NCBI GenBank assembly: GCA_036897625.1
Contig: JAYMTA010000778.1
Coordinates: 1 to 24,288 of the forward strand
DNA: 24,288 bases
Reading direction: 5' to 3'
From: Pelargonium cotyledonis
Taxonomy: Eukaryota > Streptophyta > Magnoliopsida > Geraniales > Geraniaceae
The position numbers and the translations under genes are program-made. The notes beneath the pieces are model-generated. The model had not been told where the DNA came from. It saw nothing but the letters and a program-made list of their open reading frames with translations, and searched no databases. How positions within the stretch are numbered: the first letter of the stretch is position 1; the number at the start of each line of letters is the position of its first letter. This document shows positions 1-10,892 of the stretch, one piece after another.

Positions 1-140
1 TTTTTTTTGTTGTTGTAATTTTGTTGGATTAGTGTGAATTTGTAATTTTTGTTGAATTAATTGAAATTGTTGTATTTGAATTTGATTTTGTTTATGTGAT
101 TATTGTATTTTAATTGGAATTTAAGTTTAAGAGTTTGAAT

Positions 141-304
141 TTATGTCGGAAAATTCATTGTTTTTGTAGGAAAACTCATGATCTCGTTGGAATCTGTAAA
201 ATTATTGCTGGTAAACATATGAACTCGTCGGAATCTATAAAATCATCGTCGGAAAATTCATGAGCTTGTCGGAAAATTCAAATGTTCTTCGTTGTTCTTC
301 AATT
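141..304. repeat. 41-bp tandem repeat (minisatellite), four diverged units
   Basis: Four consecutive units of 41 bp run 141-181, 182-222, 223-263 and 264-304. The core TGTCGG/CGTTGG/CGTCGG/TGTCGG recurs at 144, 185, 226 and 267, exactly 41 bp apart. Units 2 and 3 share the block GGAATCT(A/G)TAAAAT, and units 1, 3 and 4 share GGAAAATTCA. The rest of 1-560 is T-rich and shows no coding signal. The array lies about 370 bp upstream of the SFT2-like start codon, so it is in the distal promoter or in intergenic DNA. Confidence 0.8.
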
Positions 305-672
305 TGATTGAATGTGTGATGAAGAAGGGTAATTTGTGAATTAAAGAAAAATGAAAGTCACAGGTCTACCATGTGATAAGATTGATCAATTTTTTATACA
401 CAAAATTAACGAATTATGTTAAATGTAAAGTTTATAAGGTCTAGATGTCATTAATCATTAGTTCATACCGGCTGTGCGTAATTAACCCTTAATATTTTTA
501 TTAAGTAACAATTGGATTGAGCTTTCTACTAATTTTTGCTGGCGTGGTAAACTGTTCAAAACCAAAGAACATTTCGTCTCAGGATATCATCCACAGACCG
601 TTTGGAGTCCATTGCTCCTTCCACAGAATCAAAGTCCCAATTTAGGGGACTGTTTGGTTTGGTGCTCAGAAA

Positions 673-3595
673 ATGCAGTCCTGGTTTTCTCAGAGCAGTA
701 GTGCCGCCGAGGAGCCACAGAAACCTTCCTCGTCGCTGTTAGCTGAATGGAACTCTTACTCCGCTTCAAGGGACTCTCAGGAAGCTTCTTCCATGGCTCT
801 GTCCTTCGATCTCGAATCCGCCATGAGGTCTGCCAACGAATCTGTCTCCGGCACTTTCAGCGTGTAAGCTTTACTCGTGAATCTTAACTTGATTATGAGC
901 ATCGCATTTTTTTTTAGGTTTTGTGACCTTGAGACTTTATGTGATTTGCTGAATTGGTGCCTGATTTTGAGTTTTATTTACTGAATTGAATCAATCTATG
1001 ATTGTTTGTTATATTGGTGGTGGGTTCATTCAGAAGTTCATGAAGTAGACTAAGGAGTTAGTGTTTGATATTAGCTGTTAGAACATCTGTGATTGGTAGA
1101 ATTTGGATCTCCATTTGGTGGTACCTTAGATCCCCTTGGTTGTTGTTTTTTGTTCTTCTGAAAGCCGACATTTTAGGCATGTAATTTTGTTCGAGAATCT
1201 GATTTTCAATTAGCATGTTTGTAGAGGAAAAGCTCTGCTCATGTTCTTGTAACATAGCCAGTCCCAAATCCGGTAAAGGAGGAGGGTTGCTTGAAGTATG
1301 TTGATAATCAGTGTAATACTTTGTCAAATTCTATGAGGATGGATCTTAGAGCTGAACCTTCGGGTTGTACCCTGCACTACACTGGTATGATCTAGTATTT
1401 AGAAACTAAGAAGTAAGAACAGTATAGGAAATTCAAAGCATAGAGAGATTGCCTCACCTAAGTAGCTTCCATGGCTTTTCCTTTCAACAAACTTAAGAAC
1501 AATAGATAAGTTCAGATCCATAGGTATCAGTTACAACTCAGAGAAGCAATTGAAATGTTCAGAAAGAGAAAGGAGGAAACAGAGGAGGATGACTAGAATG
1601 ATCTTCTTCAAGTCTTCAACAACCCATTATAATTCTAATTAGCTATTATTTATCTTCTTTGAACCTCATGGGCACATTTCGAATTCTTGAGGTGTGTGGG
1701 AGAGATGGAGTTTGCTTAGATGCGATTAATATTATCGTTGAAGGCAAAAGCCATGATTTTGTAAGTCGTATTCGAATTTAGATGTAATGTTGGATCCTGA
1801 CATGAATTTAGAATCTTTTGGAAATATTTGCTTAATCTATTTTTGTAGAAACCATTTTTTATCTGGTTTCCACTGTCCAGGAGAAATTAGTATGGTAATT
1901 TGGTTTATGAGGATATTAAGCTATATTCAGTAGTGTTGTGCTCCCAATTCCCATTCTTCACCAGAAAGAGTACCTTGAGGTGTACTGTAGATGATGCTAT
2001 CTGGGGAGGGCCTATCTCTTGTTTCAGAGAATCTCAGTTATTTGTGTTCCCATTGTGTATAACTGAGGTATTAATTCTGATTTGTGTAGTACAATGTAAT
2101 GATATTCACATTTTTGATATGGAATTATGGATAACTCATACTGGATTTTATTTTCTTCATCAAGTTTTTTTTTTTTTTTTCCTTCACTCCATTAATATAA
2201 ACTCTAGTTTGTGTGCAAGTATTAGGACCCACAATATATGTTGTTTTTTTATAGAAAAAGAATGACAAGCTATAACAACCTGAATTCTCAATGCTCCATC
2301 ATTATAACCTTATAAGAACAAGTTTGTCTATGGTAGTTTGTAAAAGGGGTGTGTGTGTGGTTTGTGTAATGTTTCAAGTTTGGAAGTAGGAAAAAGAAAA
2401 GATACTGGACAGAATTTGAGTAGTTCCACTTGAAGAAAGTCTAAGAGTTACCGGGTTGGTTGGGGTGGTTCAAATAGAAGATGAATGCGATGGGAAAACA
2501 ATAGAGGGTACCCTTCCCTTTTCTCATTATCTCTTCCTACCTCACCCAATAGGATTCGAACCCACAACTACTACTAGAGAAGTGTGGGTCTGAAACCATT
2601 GGGTTGTACCCTTGGTAAAACTTAATTAGAAAAGTGTTGGGGCTGGCCAAGTAATACAACTTTTAACATGAATATGATGTATTTTCAGAAGTTGTACGAT
2701 CCTTGTTGATTTCTTTCTTATTTGTTCAGGGTTTCTAAAGGAGTGAGAGATATTCCTGGGAACTTGCAGTCTGCTACTAGTAGCGTCCCTTCTGGAAAAG
2801 CGCTTATGTATTTTGGTTTACTTATGGCAAGTGGAGTGTTCTTTGTTTTCATCGCATTTACCATGTTCCTTCCAGTTATGGTAATTATGCCCCAGAAATT
2901 TGCCATCTGCTTTACCCTTGGATGTATTTTCATAGTTGGGTCATTTTTTGCACTCAAGGGTCCAAAGGATCAGCTTTCTCACATGTCATCAAAAGAGGTA
3001 TCTCTTTTATTAATTTATTTGAATTTTTAAGAAGATCTTTTAGAGACCAGATCACTAAATATATTATTAACATGATTTTTATTCGGCTAATACTTTCTTC
3101 TTCTTTTTACACTAAATTTTCAGAGACTTCCTTTTACATTAGGATTTTTGGGAAGTATGGTGGGTACTATATACGTATCCATGGTTCTTCACAGCTACAT
3201 TCTCTCTGTACTGTTCTCTGTAATACAGGTATTTGATTTGATGCTTTTGTCCTTGGCTGTTCAATGTTTTCTCAATCCTTTTCTAGCTGACCTTTGATTT
3301 ATTTAGAAGTATTTGCTAGCTCTTGATTCTTGGATATAAATTTTGAATAGGTGCAGTTTGTTCTCATTAAAATAAGAAATGGCCTGAATGGACAATCATC
3401 TTTTTATTTTGTTTAATCTCTTAGAGCAAAAATGGTAATTTATCCTCAGCTAACTCAGAAATTGACGTTTTCTTGAAACTTTAGGTTCTGGCGCTTGCAT
3501 ATTATGCGGTGTCTTACTTTCCTGGTGGATCAGCAGGGCTGAAATTTCTCTCCTCTACACTTGCCTCTTCAGTAATGAAATGTTTTGGGAGGTGA
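673..3595 (+). CDS. SFT2/GOT1-like vesicle transport membrane protein (4 exons, 224 aa)
   Basis: The exons are 673-863, 2730-2997, 3124-3228 and 3485-3595; all introns are GT-AG and the frame stays open to TGA at 3593-3595. The product is 224 aa, close to the usual plant SFT2-family size as I remember it. Residues 1-87 are a Ser-rich, soluble N-terminus beginning MQSWFSQ. Four hydrophobic segments follow at roughly 88-110, 113-139, 157-180 and 181-200, with a charged loop (KGPKDQ) between the second and third. The motif YFPGG at 199-203 is typical of the SFT2 C-terminal end. Family members are Golgi/endosome multispanning proteins involved in fusion of retrograde vesicles with the Golgi; that role is inferred from homology. 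The start was chosen because it is the first ATG of an open exon that splices in frame to the conserved body. Intron 1 is long (1866 nt); the others are 126 and 256 nt. I see no AATAAA close to the stop. Confidence 0.9.
864..2729 (+). other. Intron 1 of the SFT2-like gene
   Basis: A U2-type GT-AG intron with donor CGT|GTAAGC at 864 and acceptor TTTGTTCAG at 2721-2729. It is phase 2 and 1866 nt long. It is T-rich, includes a 14-nt T run near 2167, and holds a SINE-like stretch on the minus strand (2440-2618). Open frames inside it (1058-1327 minus, 1900-2265 plus) match no family I know. Confidence 0.85.
2440..2618 (-). repeat. tRNA-derived SINE-like fragment in intron
   Basis: Read on the minus strand, this stretch carries a perfect Pol III B box (GGTTCGAATCC, complement of 2552-2562). 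About 40 nt before it lies an A-box-like stretch (ACAACCCAATGGTT, complement of 2594-2607), close to the TAGCTCAATGGT form of tRNA-derived SINEs. The spacing fits a tRNA head. The body after the B box is not tRNA-like, and I see no acceptor stem, clear tail or target-site duplication. Both ends are therefore approximate. It is antisense to the host gene and far from the splice sites. Confidence 0.5.
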
Positions 3596-4970
3596 CCTTG
3601 ACCTGTCTGTTGTACATTTCTCCCATCATTAACTTGAGATCTGAGTGATAGTTGAAGCTTTGAGCGACGAGCCATCTAAGTTTTCTACAGTTTCGTATTG
3701 TGTTGTTGAAGAAACTAAGTATTCTGCTGGATGACTATGTAAATGAGACCAATGTGCTGTACTCTACTGAGTACTCTTACAGCTAAAAGGTTCTAAACTA
3801 AGTTTGGTTTAGGTCAACTTGTGAGTAGATATGATTTTTGTTGGTGTCCTCCATTTTACCCCATACGCCATTTTAACTTTCTGTTAAAAAGGTTCATAAT
3901 GACATGATCTCGTCACAATTGCCCTAATTTGCATTTTTCGTCTAATCATTGATTAGACAATATTCAGATTTGATCCAAATTAGTGTTTGGATAACCTTGG
4001 ATATTAGATTTGAATTTGACTCAAATTCAATAGTATTCATAATTTACATACACTATTAGATTTTAAATGTCATATTGTTTCTGATTCCTGGAGCTTGCTC
4101 AAGGATAATATGCCATTAGCGGGAGACTCGAGTGTGTTGATGAGAACTCACATGAGATGTTGAACTAAGAATCTACTTGAGGAAATAAACCACACCTATT
4201 TAGGGATGCCTTTAGAGAGAGAGTTTTGATGTAACTAATGAGAGGTTCATCCTCTTACCGAGCAAGGGCGGCTACATATACTCAAACTAATCTCGCCACG
4301 TTTCATCACGTGGTTGGTTGTTGGTGACGTGAATATTTGCTAAAAGACTCATTTTATTATTGAGTTCTAGAATATTGGATCACCATATAGAGGCTTTGGA
4401 TGTGCGTCGGAGCTCCCGTGTGCTTTCACACGAATTGTGGGGTGGGGTGAAGCCCTAAAATGTCTCTGTAACTTGGGATAATGTTCTAGTGTTTGTTTAA
4501 AGTGAGAAACTTGGATGCACGGTGAGGTGAGCACCTTAGAAGTGACCTAGTGAGGCCAAATAGGTCGACCTATTTTCTTGGGTTGACCGAAGTGTAGTGA
4601 CGAGTTGACACAAACACATTGAGGGTTTCTCTAGCTGAAAGAAAATTGTGTAAACTCTTTTATGTTAGATCGACGAAATATAAACTACTTTATTTTGTAT
4701 AGTCACATGCGGGTTGATTTGTAAAGGAGAGAGGTAGACCCACATTCATGCATAGAGGGTTGAACTCACGATGTCAGTTATACAACTCTAAAGATAATGT
4801 CGATCCAAAAATTCCATTGAGTCAACAATCATCAATATAATTAACTAGTAGGGATATCAAACACAACTAAACCACTTACATTTAGAAAACAAATCTTGTA
4901 GCACATGATCTAACTAAGAAAAAAAATTGTCTGTTTGTAACAAAGGAAGTATTGTTTAAGTTTGAACATA
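3596..4970. other. Intergenic, no gene recognised
   Basis: The first 150-250 bp are probably the SFT2-like 3' UTR. A perfect 9-bp inverted repeat with a 1-nt centre lies at 3940-3958 (GTCTAATCA/TGATTAGAC). The part from about 4080 to 4650 is less AT-rich than its surroundings and could be an old repeat, but I can identify no family, long frame or terminal repeats. Confidence 0.5.
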
Positions 4971-4973
4971 AAT

Positions 4974-5156
4974 GAGTGGGTTGACGCAAGTGGTTAGCGG
5001 CTTGCTGCCGCTTAAGCAAGGTCTCGGGTTCAAGACCTTGTGTATGCAGAAAACTCTGTTGAGAAACTCACCCACCACTGCTAAGTGCGCCACCCAGGTC
5101 GGGTCTGGACGTAGTCAGAGCAAAACTCCGGTGAACCAGATGGGCAACAAAAAAAA
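4974..5156 (+). repeat. tRNA-derived SINE with A-tail
   Basis: The element has an A box (TGACGCAAGTGG, from 4982) and a B box (GGTTCAAGACC, 5027-5037) at tRNA-like spacing. A non-tRNA body of about 110 bp follows, ending in an 8-nt A tract at 5149-5156. The total of roughly 183 bp is typical for plant SINEs. The sequence AAGTATT occurs before it (4947-4953) and overlapping the tail (5155-5161), a possible remnant of a target-site duplication. The upstream copy lies about 20 bp too far from the expected 5' end, so this is tentative. The overlapping 63-aa frame is an accident of the repeat. Confidence 0.75.
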
Positions 5157-5159
5157 GTA

Positions 5160-8100
5160 TTAAGTGGAAGTTCTATCCTAAAGTTGAAGGGTACCAAAAG
5201 CAAATGCAAGTCACAGGTGGTGACACAAACTTTGACTATTGAAAGTTGATTACAATTTATTACAAGGCTACAAAGTAAAGCTTGATTAACATTATAAGAT
5301 TTTATTAATAGTCTTTTTCCCACTTTGCACTCATTCTATTATCTTTTAATAATACAAATTAGATTTGTTTGGAGGCCCCAAATCCTGAATTTAGGGACTG
5401 ATTAGGTCACAAATCCTATGATTAGAGACAATGATGTGACATTTATTATACAACTATTGTAACATGACAAACTTTTTTATTTTTCAAACTCTCTTTTTTT
5501 CCCTTATTGTGACATTATTGAAAGCAAAAGATCACTAGCCCTAACCTTTAAATCAAATTAAAGAAAACAAAGCTAAAAAAACAAAAGAGCTAATTAGGGG
5601 CTCAAGGATTGACCTAACAAAGTGTTCAATGGTTTAAAGATCATAATATACATAATCTAAATGCTCTTCAACAACAAAAAAAACAAAGCATAAAGCAGAA
5701 ATAATATTGTTTAAATCCAAAGATTAGCTTCAACTTAATAAGCTGTAAAGCATAATTAGTAATTGTATTTGTATAGCCAGCTAAAATAAAATGAAATGAA
5801 CTAGCATTAGGTAATTCAAAGTAGTCTTTATTGACTCTTGAAAGGTTCTCTAATGCTCAAAGCTTTTTTCACATTAAGAGATGATAACGTTTGATTTAAT
5901 TTCTAGCCTTAAGCGATCATGCATAATTAAATCTTATTAAGTCGGGTGTGTAGGAGAGAGAGATATGAAATTTAAGTAAATAATTTTTCGGTTTAAACTA
6001 AACCGCTAATGAAGTTATGACATCCCTTTTAAAAAAGAAAGAAATTTAAGCAGGTCGATCTGCTCCCAAAAAATTATTGAGAATGAATATATAAGTAAAA
6101 TTTAAAGTGACGTCATCTCCTTATGTCTCCGTGTCTTGTTTATGAATTGTGATGATTGGGTTTTGAGGTGTTGATTTGTTGGTAATTTATACACTTGGTT
6201 TTTCTTGTTTTGTTTTGTATGCCTTAAAATGTTGATTGGACCACCATTATTTCATGTATTAGTGGTTGATGTGTTCTTGGAAACTAGGGTAGTAATTCGG
6301 ATCGAAGTGGTGGGCTCCTAATTGTAGTAACATGCTTTTAGGGTTTTCACCAATACTTACCTCGGGTGTAATGCTATCTTATTTTGATTTGGTCGTTGGA
6401 ATTCAGGTTCACATTAAACAAGCTAAATGTACAATCCTTCGAGTGACACACGAATTATGCTAATGCGAGTAGAATTGGTGTAAATGATCGTTGAAATCTT
6501 GTTTTTAGAACTGGATATAACAGGTTAACATTCATATTATACCGCTCAATTCGTGAAAATAAATAAAAACGAAGATGTTGATGACAAGATTGCAACAAGG
6601 TATAATTGTAACGTAACCCAAATAGTAATTAATAGAGCTAGCTTTATGCATAAACTAAACAAATAGCCTCTCTTGACCCATTTCTTTCTCACCATGTGCA
6701 GTGCAGGCTTCAAGAAAAAGAAAACCAGAAGTGACAAAAATGAAACAATTGTAATGAAATGTTGCACCTTCTTGAAAGCATATATAATATTAATCATGAT
6801 TAAATATATATTTAGCTAAAAATAAACATATATTATACTCCATCATGGATCATAATAATATCTTATCTTAATTAATCCGCTGATGCTAGCCACTACCTAT
6901 TATCGCAATATTTAGTTAAATTTGGGACAATATACAAGGAAAATCAACGAGATCATGTCATGTGATGTTGATCAGATTCTTATAATACTCATGCATGCAT
7001 GTTTCGAAGATTAATTAAAATGTGCCCTTCATGTGATGATCCATGGGATCTACAAACCTAATACCCATAATGCGATTTAGATCTAAGGATCGATGTATCA
7101 ATAATTCGATTCTAATCCTATTTTTGGTACGATGGGGAGTCGATGCCTGTTTCATATTAGGAGTATTAATGCATGCACGTCACCGGTTTTAGATTAGTTA
7201 GGATTTGGCTTCAGTGTCGTCGCAAACTATATATCTAGCTATCTCAACGAGGTCTAGTAACAAAACATATACCATCGTTACAAGGATAACGAAAGTACAA
7301 GGACTTGAAGTGAATATAATATAAGTGTGATTATGTATGTGGATATTTAATACTGTAGAATACTGTCGCATTTTCAACTAGAATATCGTACTTTACTCCC
7401 GCTCAATAATTGACGATGATTCTTGGCAAAATTTGTGATTATATCTTACCATGTTATTTCTTAATTAACTTCCTCACACACGTCGTTTTTTTATCAGCAA
7501 ACGGTACTTTAAATTCATTAATCCAAAGGAGAAACAAGGTACAAGAGTTTCAGAGACTAGGACTTGGAATCATAGTTACACGGAATTGAAAGACAAACGG
7601 GAAAACAAAACCATATAACCAAACTACGTACATTGATGACCGGCGGAGCTGCACACGAAATGTGGATGATGGAGAGAGCGAGGCATCAAACTTTTTGGAC
7701 GACGAGAAGAGGTTGCGGACGTGAGATGTCCATATTTATCACATTCGTTCTTAAGTATACTTCATTTACAATTTTTTGTGTGATCAATATGAAGTTTAAT
7801 TATACTCTTAAATTTCAAGTTTCATTACACCTCATACCGCTTTGACCTCAAAAGAAAGAATCTAATCCATACAAATATGCCCTAAACATGTTACAATAAC
7901 ACATAAGACTCAAATCGTAATGATATATATAAAAGTAAAAATTTCGGCAATATTTTCTCATAATTTTTAAATTACACAATCAAGTGTTGACACGTTTCAT
8001 TACTAGTACTGTACACAACAATTATCATAACTAGATGGTGATCGCGTGCATGCGTTGCAGCATGCACGAGAAAATTTTCTTCCTCTATCTTTCAAATTTG

Positions 8101-8250
8101 TATGATATATTAAACAAAATGGTACATAAGTAGTTAAAAATTTGTATCTTTTATAATGATGCTCAAATTGTTTGTGAAAAAACATGAAATTGTATGAATT
8201 TGATACAAATGGATGACAGAAAAACGATAAGAACATTATGCAAGAGTGTT
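5160..8250. other. AT-rich intergenic DNA, no gene recognised
   Basis: About 3 kb of AT-rich DNA with only short open frames, none protein-like. Small structures seen are an inverted repeat CGGTTTA/TAAACCG at 5989-6005, several CATGCA (RY-type) motifs near 6990-7000 and 7170, and an inverted RY pair at 8045-8068. A T-run followed by an A-rich stretch near 7487-7620 looks like an old repeat end, but I cannot name it. Confidence 0.5.
8045..8068. repeat. Perfect 9-bp inverted repeat with RY motifs
   Basis: The arms CGTGCATGC (8045-8053) and GCATGCACG (8060-8068) are exactly complementary around a 6-nt centre (GTTGCA). Each arm contains CATGCA or its complement, the RY core bound by plant B3 factors. 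The pairing is seen directly; a regulatory role is inference, as no gene start is near. Confidence 0.55.
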
Positions 8251-8251
8251 G

Positions 8252-8277
8252 AACAACAACAACAACAACAACAACAA
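8252..8277 (+). repeat. (AAC)n microsatellite
   Basis: About 8.7 uninterrupted AAC units, lying 25 bp before the array of USE/TATA-like modules. Confidence 0.9.
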
Positions 8278-8300
8278 TGGTAAATGCATAATGTTTATAA

Positions 8301-8498
8301 GTTTCACATTGAAAAGATCGATATAGAAATCATGATGTGAATATGTAATATATTATAAACTTTAGAAGATGATGTAAGAATTCCACATTGAAAAAATAGA
8401 TAAAATATTGAATTTGCAACTCCTATATAAGCATAAGAATATCACATCGAAAAAGTAGAGGAAACGTCGAATTTCTAACTCTTATATAAGGATGATAT
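8301..8498 (+). promoter_or_regulatory. Tandem snRNA-type promoter modules (USE-like box plus TATA)
   Basis: Three head-to-tail modules each pair a box resembling the plant snRNA upstream sequence element (RTCCCACATCG) with a TATA box. Box B, ATTCCACATTG (8380-8390), precedes TATATAA (8424-8430). Box C, ATATCACATCG (8439-8449), precedes TATATAA (8483-8489). Both have exactly 33 nt between box and TATA, the spacing known for Pol II-type plant snRNA promoters, and the two modules are 59 bp apart. The first and most decayed module has TTTCACATTG (8302-8311) and TTATAAA (8353-8359). Boxes B and C each match 9 of 11 consensus positions. No U1, U2, U4, U5 or U6 RNA start follows the last TATA, so this may be a repeat family carrying such a promoter rather than a working snRNA promoter. 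Confidence 0.45.
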
Positions 8499-9060
8499 TT
8501 TCTGTACATATTAGTGATTGTTATATGAAAAAGCTAGAAATTGTTTGTTCTCGATAATATTGCACCTTCTAGTGTTGTCTGACCAAGTTACGGAAAATTT
8601 TCTCTATGAAGGTAAGCCCTTTGAGGTATTGTGGGTTGAAAAAGAAAACAAGTTGTTCCATTTTTGTGTCACAAATTCCAAGACATGTGAAGCTTTTATG
8701 TACACTTGTCTTTGATCCTAAGAAGCTAATAAATCAGAAAAGGTAGTAGATGGAGTAGTTCTTATTTTGATGTTGTTCTTGACCCTTTACCAATTCTCTT
8801 TATGATTTGCTCATTGATTTCCTCATCTTCTTTTTCATATCAAACACTACTCTGTTTTTACAATCCTTTTTCTTCTTGATCTTTCTTCAATTTTTCACTG
8901 CAGATTTTCATGTCAAGTCCATGTCAACCCAACCTTATGTTGTTTATATTGGAAGTAACTTTATGAAGTGACAATGGGAAGTGACAATGGAATGTTACTA
9001 TCTCCCAGTTAATGAACCCACATGGCTTCCATTTCATCCACTCATATCATTTATTGCTAG

Positions 9061-9615
9061 CAAAAGATCAAATTTGGTTCCGAGGTTTTGTGTTTCGACC
9101 TAATTCGGTTTGAATTCTTTTTAACTAGAAATAAATTATAAATTTTCGCGTTTCAATCTAATTTAGTTCTTGAACCATAATTTGATCCAAAATAGTATCT
9201 GAATTTCATATATTAACCAAATTTGTTCTCTTATTATTTTTTATTTTTTGATAAACTATGGCCTAAAGGTGTATATATACAAGAAACCAATAGTGTTCAG
9301 CAAAGAGACTTTCTCTTAACCATAGCCTAAAGCTTTTGGCACCTTAACGCACCAAAGTAGTCTCTTACACCACCACTACCAAGAATGTGTTGAGTGGAGA
9401 TTGATCATTCTCTGAATTTTTGATAAATAATACAAAGGCAATGACATTCTGAGTCAATATTTGAAAGTTTATGAATTATTGAGTCAAATAAAACTTCATA
9501 GACAAAAGTGGGTCGAAACACGAAAGTTTACGAATTGTTTTAGATTTAAAAAAGTTTAAAAATTAAGTTAGACCAAAACATAAAAAGTTCAGGGAACAAA
9601 TCGTGACTTTTACCT
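9061..9615. mobile_element. Degenerate foldback / MITE-like element
   Basis: The left arm (9061 to about 9240) and right arm (about 9440-9615) are imperfect inverted copies. The left end reads AAAAGATCAAATTTGGTTCC; the complement of the right end reads AAAAGTCACGATTTGTTCCC. Each arm also contains two diverged copies of a TTTCGTGTTTCGACC-like block, near 9088 and 9146 on the left and, on the complement, near 9505 and 9575 on the right. The middle (about 9240-9430) is unrelated and may be a separate insert. It has no coding capacity. TTTATT occurs just outside both ends but I cannot confirm it as a target-site duplication. Confidence 0.5.
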
Positions 9616-10892
9616 TTATTTTCATAACAATTAACATATTCTCAGGTATCAATAATGCTTCAAACAAAATGCCCTAAATTTGTTGGATTTAATTAAAAAG
9701 GATCTTCAAATCAAATCACCATCCCATTGTCTGTATCAGTTTTGGTTGGCATGTAGTACTAGCAATCATATTTCACTATCACAAACCAAAACCATGATTT
9801 GAATTTTCCATCATTTTTTCTTAGGAAACAAACATGGTTATATCAGGATAAGGTCATGTTTATTGCAATAGTAAAACAAAGCAGTTTGGTGTAACCTGGC
9901 CATGACCCAATACTATAATACAAATTGTGGTTTTGCTTTTGTGTAGGTCATGTGGATTATGAATTTTGATCATAAAAAAATGCATTTACAGCAAAGACCA
10001 CCAGACAGCATGACCAGATTTGCAGATTAAAAAGAACAAAAAATGCCATATTTCTTTTACACATTCCTCACCTCCATGTGCACTTCACTACTGCTTCCAT
10101 TAGATTCCAAGCACTCCCTACAAAATCATAAACAAATCAAAATAGATCAGAATCACATGTTCAAACAATTTCCAAGATATACCCATTATTCTTCTCTAGA
10201 ATAACCTATTCATGGTGGTAAATTCATGATCTGCAGAAAATAAAGAAAAAACCCATTTTTACATGTTGGTTTTTGAACCAGAGCATAACCCAGTTGACTT
10301 TCTTTTTTCTAATTCTCATCCTGCAAAACCAGTTCATGATTCACCAAAATCAAACTCATTTTCACATTAACCAAAACCCAGTTGACTTTTCTATTGTCAT
10401 CCTGCAATTTTGATCATGGTTCACAAAAAAATGAACTTGCTTACAATCTGATAGAACAAAAACACAGTGAGTTACTTGCTGGTTGCAAGTTGCTAACTAT
10501 GGATCCTTATTAGTGGTGGCTACACAAAATGAGTTATGGCCTAATAAAACAGACATGATAATGTACAATTTTGATAGATAAGGAGCTAACAAATCCCATG
10601 GGATATGGTTGGTTGGTCCATCAAATGGGGCAGAATGGTGAAGGGGAGGTTCAGTAAAAAGTAATCAAGAAAAATAAACAAGAAAAATAAACAAGACATA
10701 AATAAAACCAAAACCCCATCAGCATCAGCATATCACAATCAGCAACTATGCCATTACAGCAATAGAAAATAAAAAAAAAAACAGAAAAAAGGCAGTCTTG
10801 GATCTAGATCTTCTGCTTTTGTTCTATAAACAAAACATGGGGTTCCCCCATCAACAATCCCAAAACGGATCAACCGTTCTCAGTTCTCAGCA
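9616..10892 (+). promoter_or_regulatory. Upstream region of the receptor kinase
   Basis: About 1.3 kb without a gene. A diverged direct repeat carries CCCAGTTGACTT twice (10289-10300 and 10377-10388), each followed by CATCCTGCA (10317-10325 and 10398-10406). Both copies contain TTGACT, the WRKY W-box core. A TATA-like CTATAAA lies at 10824-10830, 63 bp before the start codon. An upstream ATG at 10837 opens a 23-codon frame ending at 10908, overlapping the receptor start at 10893. Whether it is transcribed depends on the start site, since initiation about 30 bp after the TATA would exclude it. Confidence 0.4.

Noticed and set aside
1058-1327. 89-codon minus-strand frame in intron 1 with protein-like composition
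   Set aside because: It lies in a T-rich intron, which gives stop-poor antisense frames, and it matches no domain or splice pattern I know.
1900-2265. 121-codon plus-strand frame in intron 1
   Set aside because: Rich in Phe, Cys and Ile from T-rich intron DNA and containing a poly-Phe run from the T tract; there is no homology I recognise.
4982-5037. Possible tRNA gene
   Set aside because: A and B boxes are present, but no cloverleaf or acceptor stem can be drawn and a SINE body and A tail follow.
4972-5163. 63-codon frame
   Set aside because: It lies wholly within the SINE and ends in its A tail.
7633-7845. 70-codon frame beginning MMTGGAAHEMW
   Set aside because: No family resemblance, no promoter or splice context, and its second half is plain AT-rich DNA.
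8518-8715. 65-codon frame just after the USE/TATA array
   Set aside because: Position is suggestive, but the product resembles nothing known and snRNA-type promoters drive noncoding RNAs.
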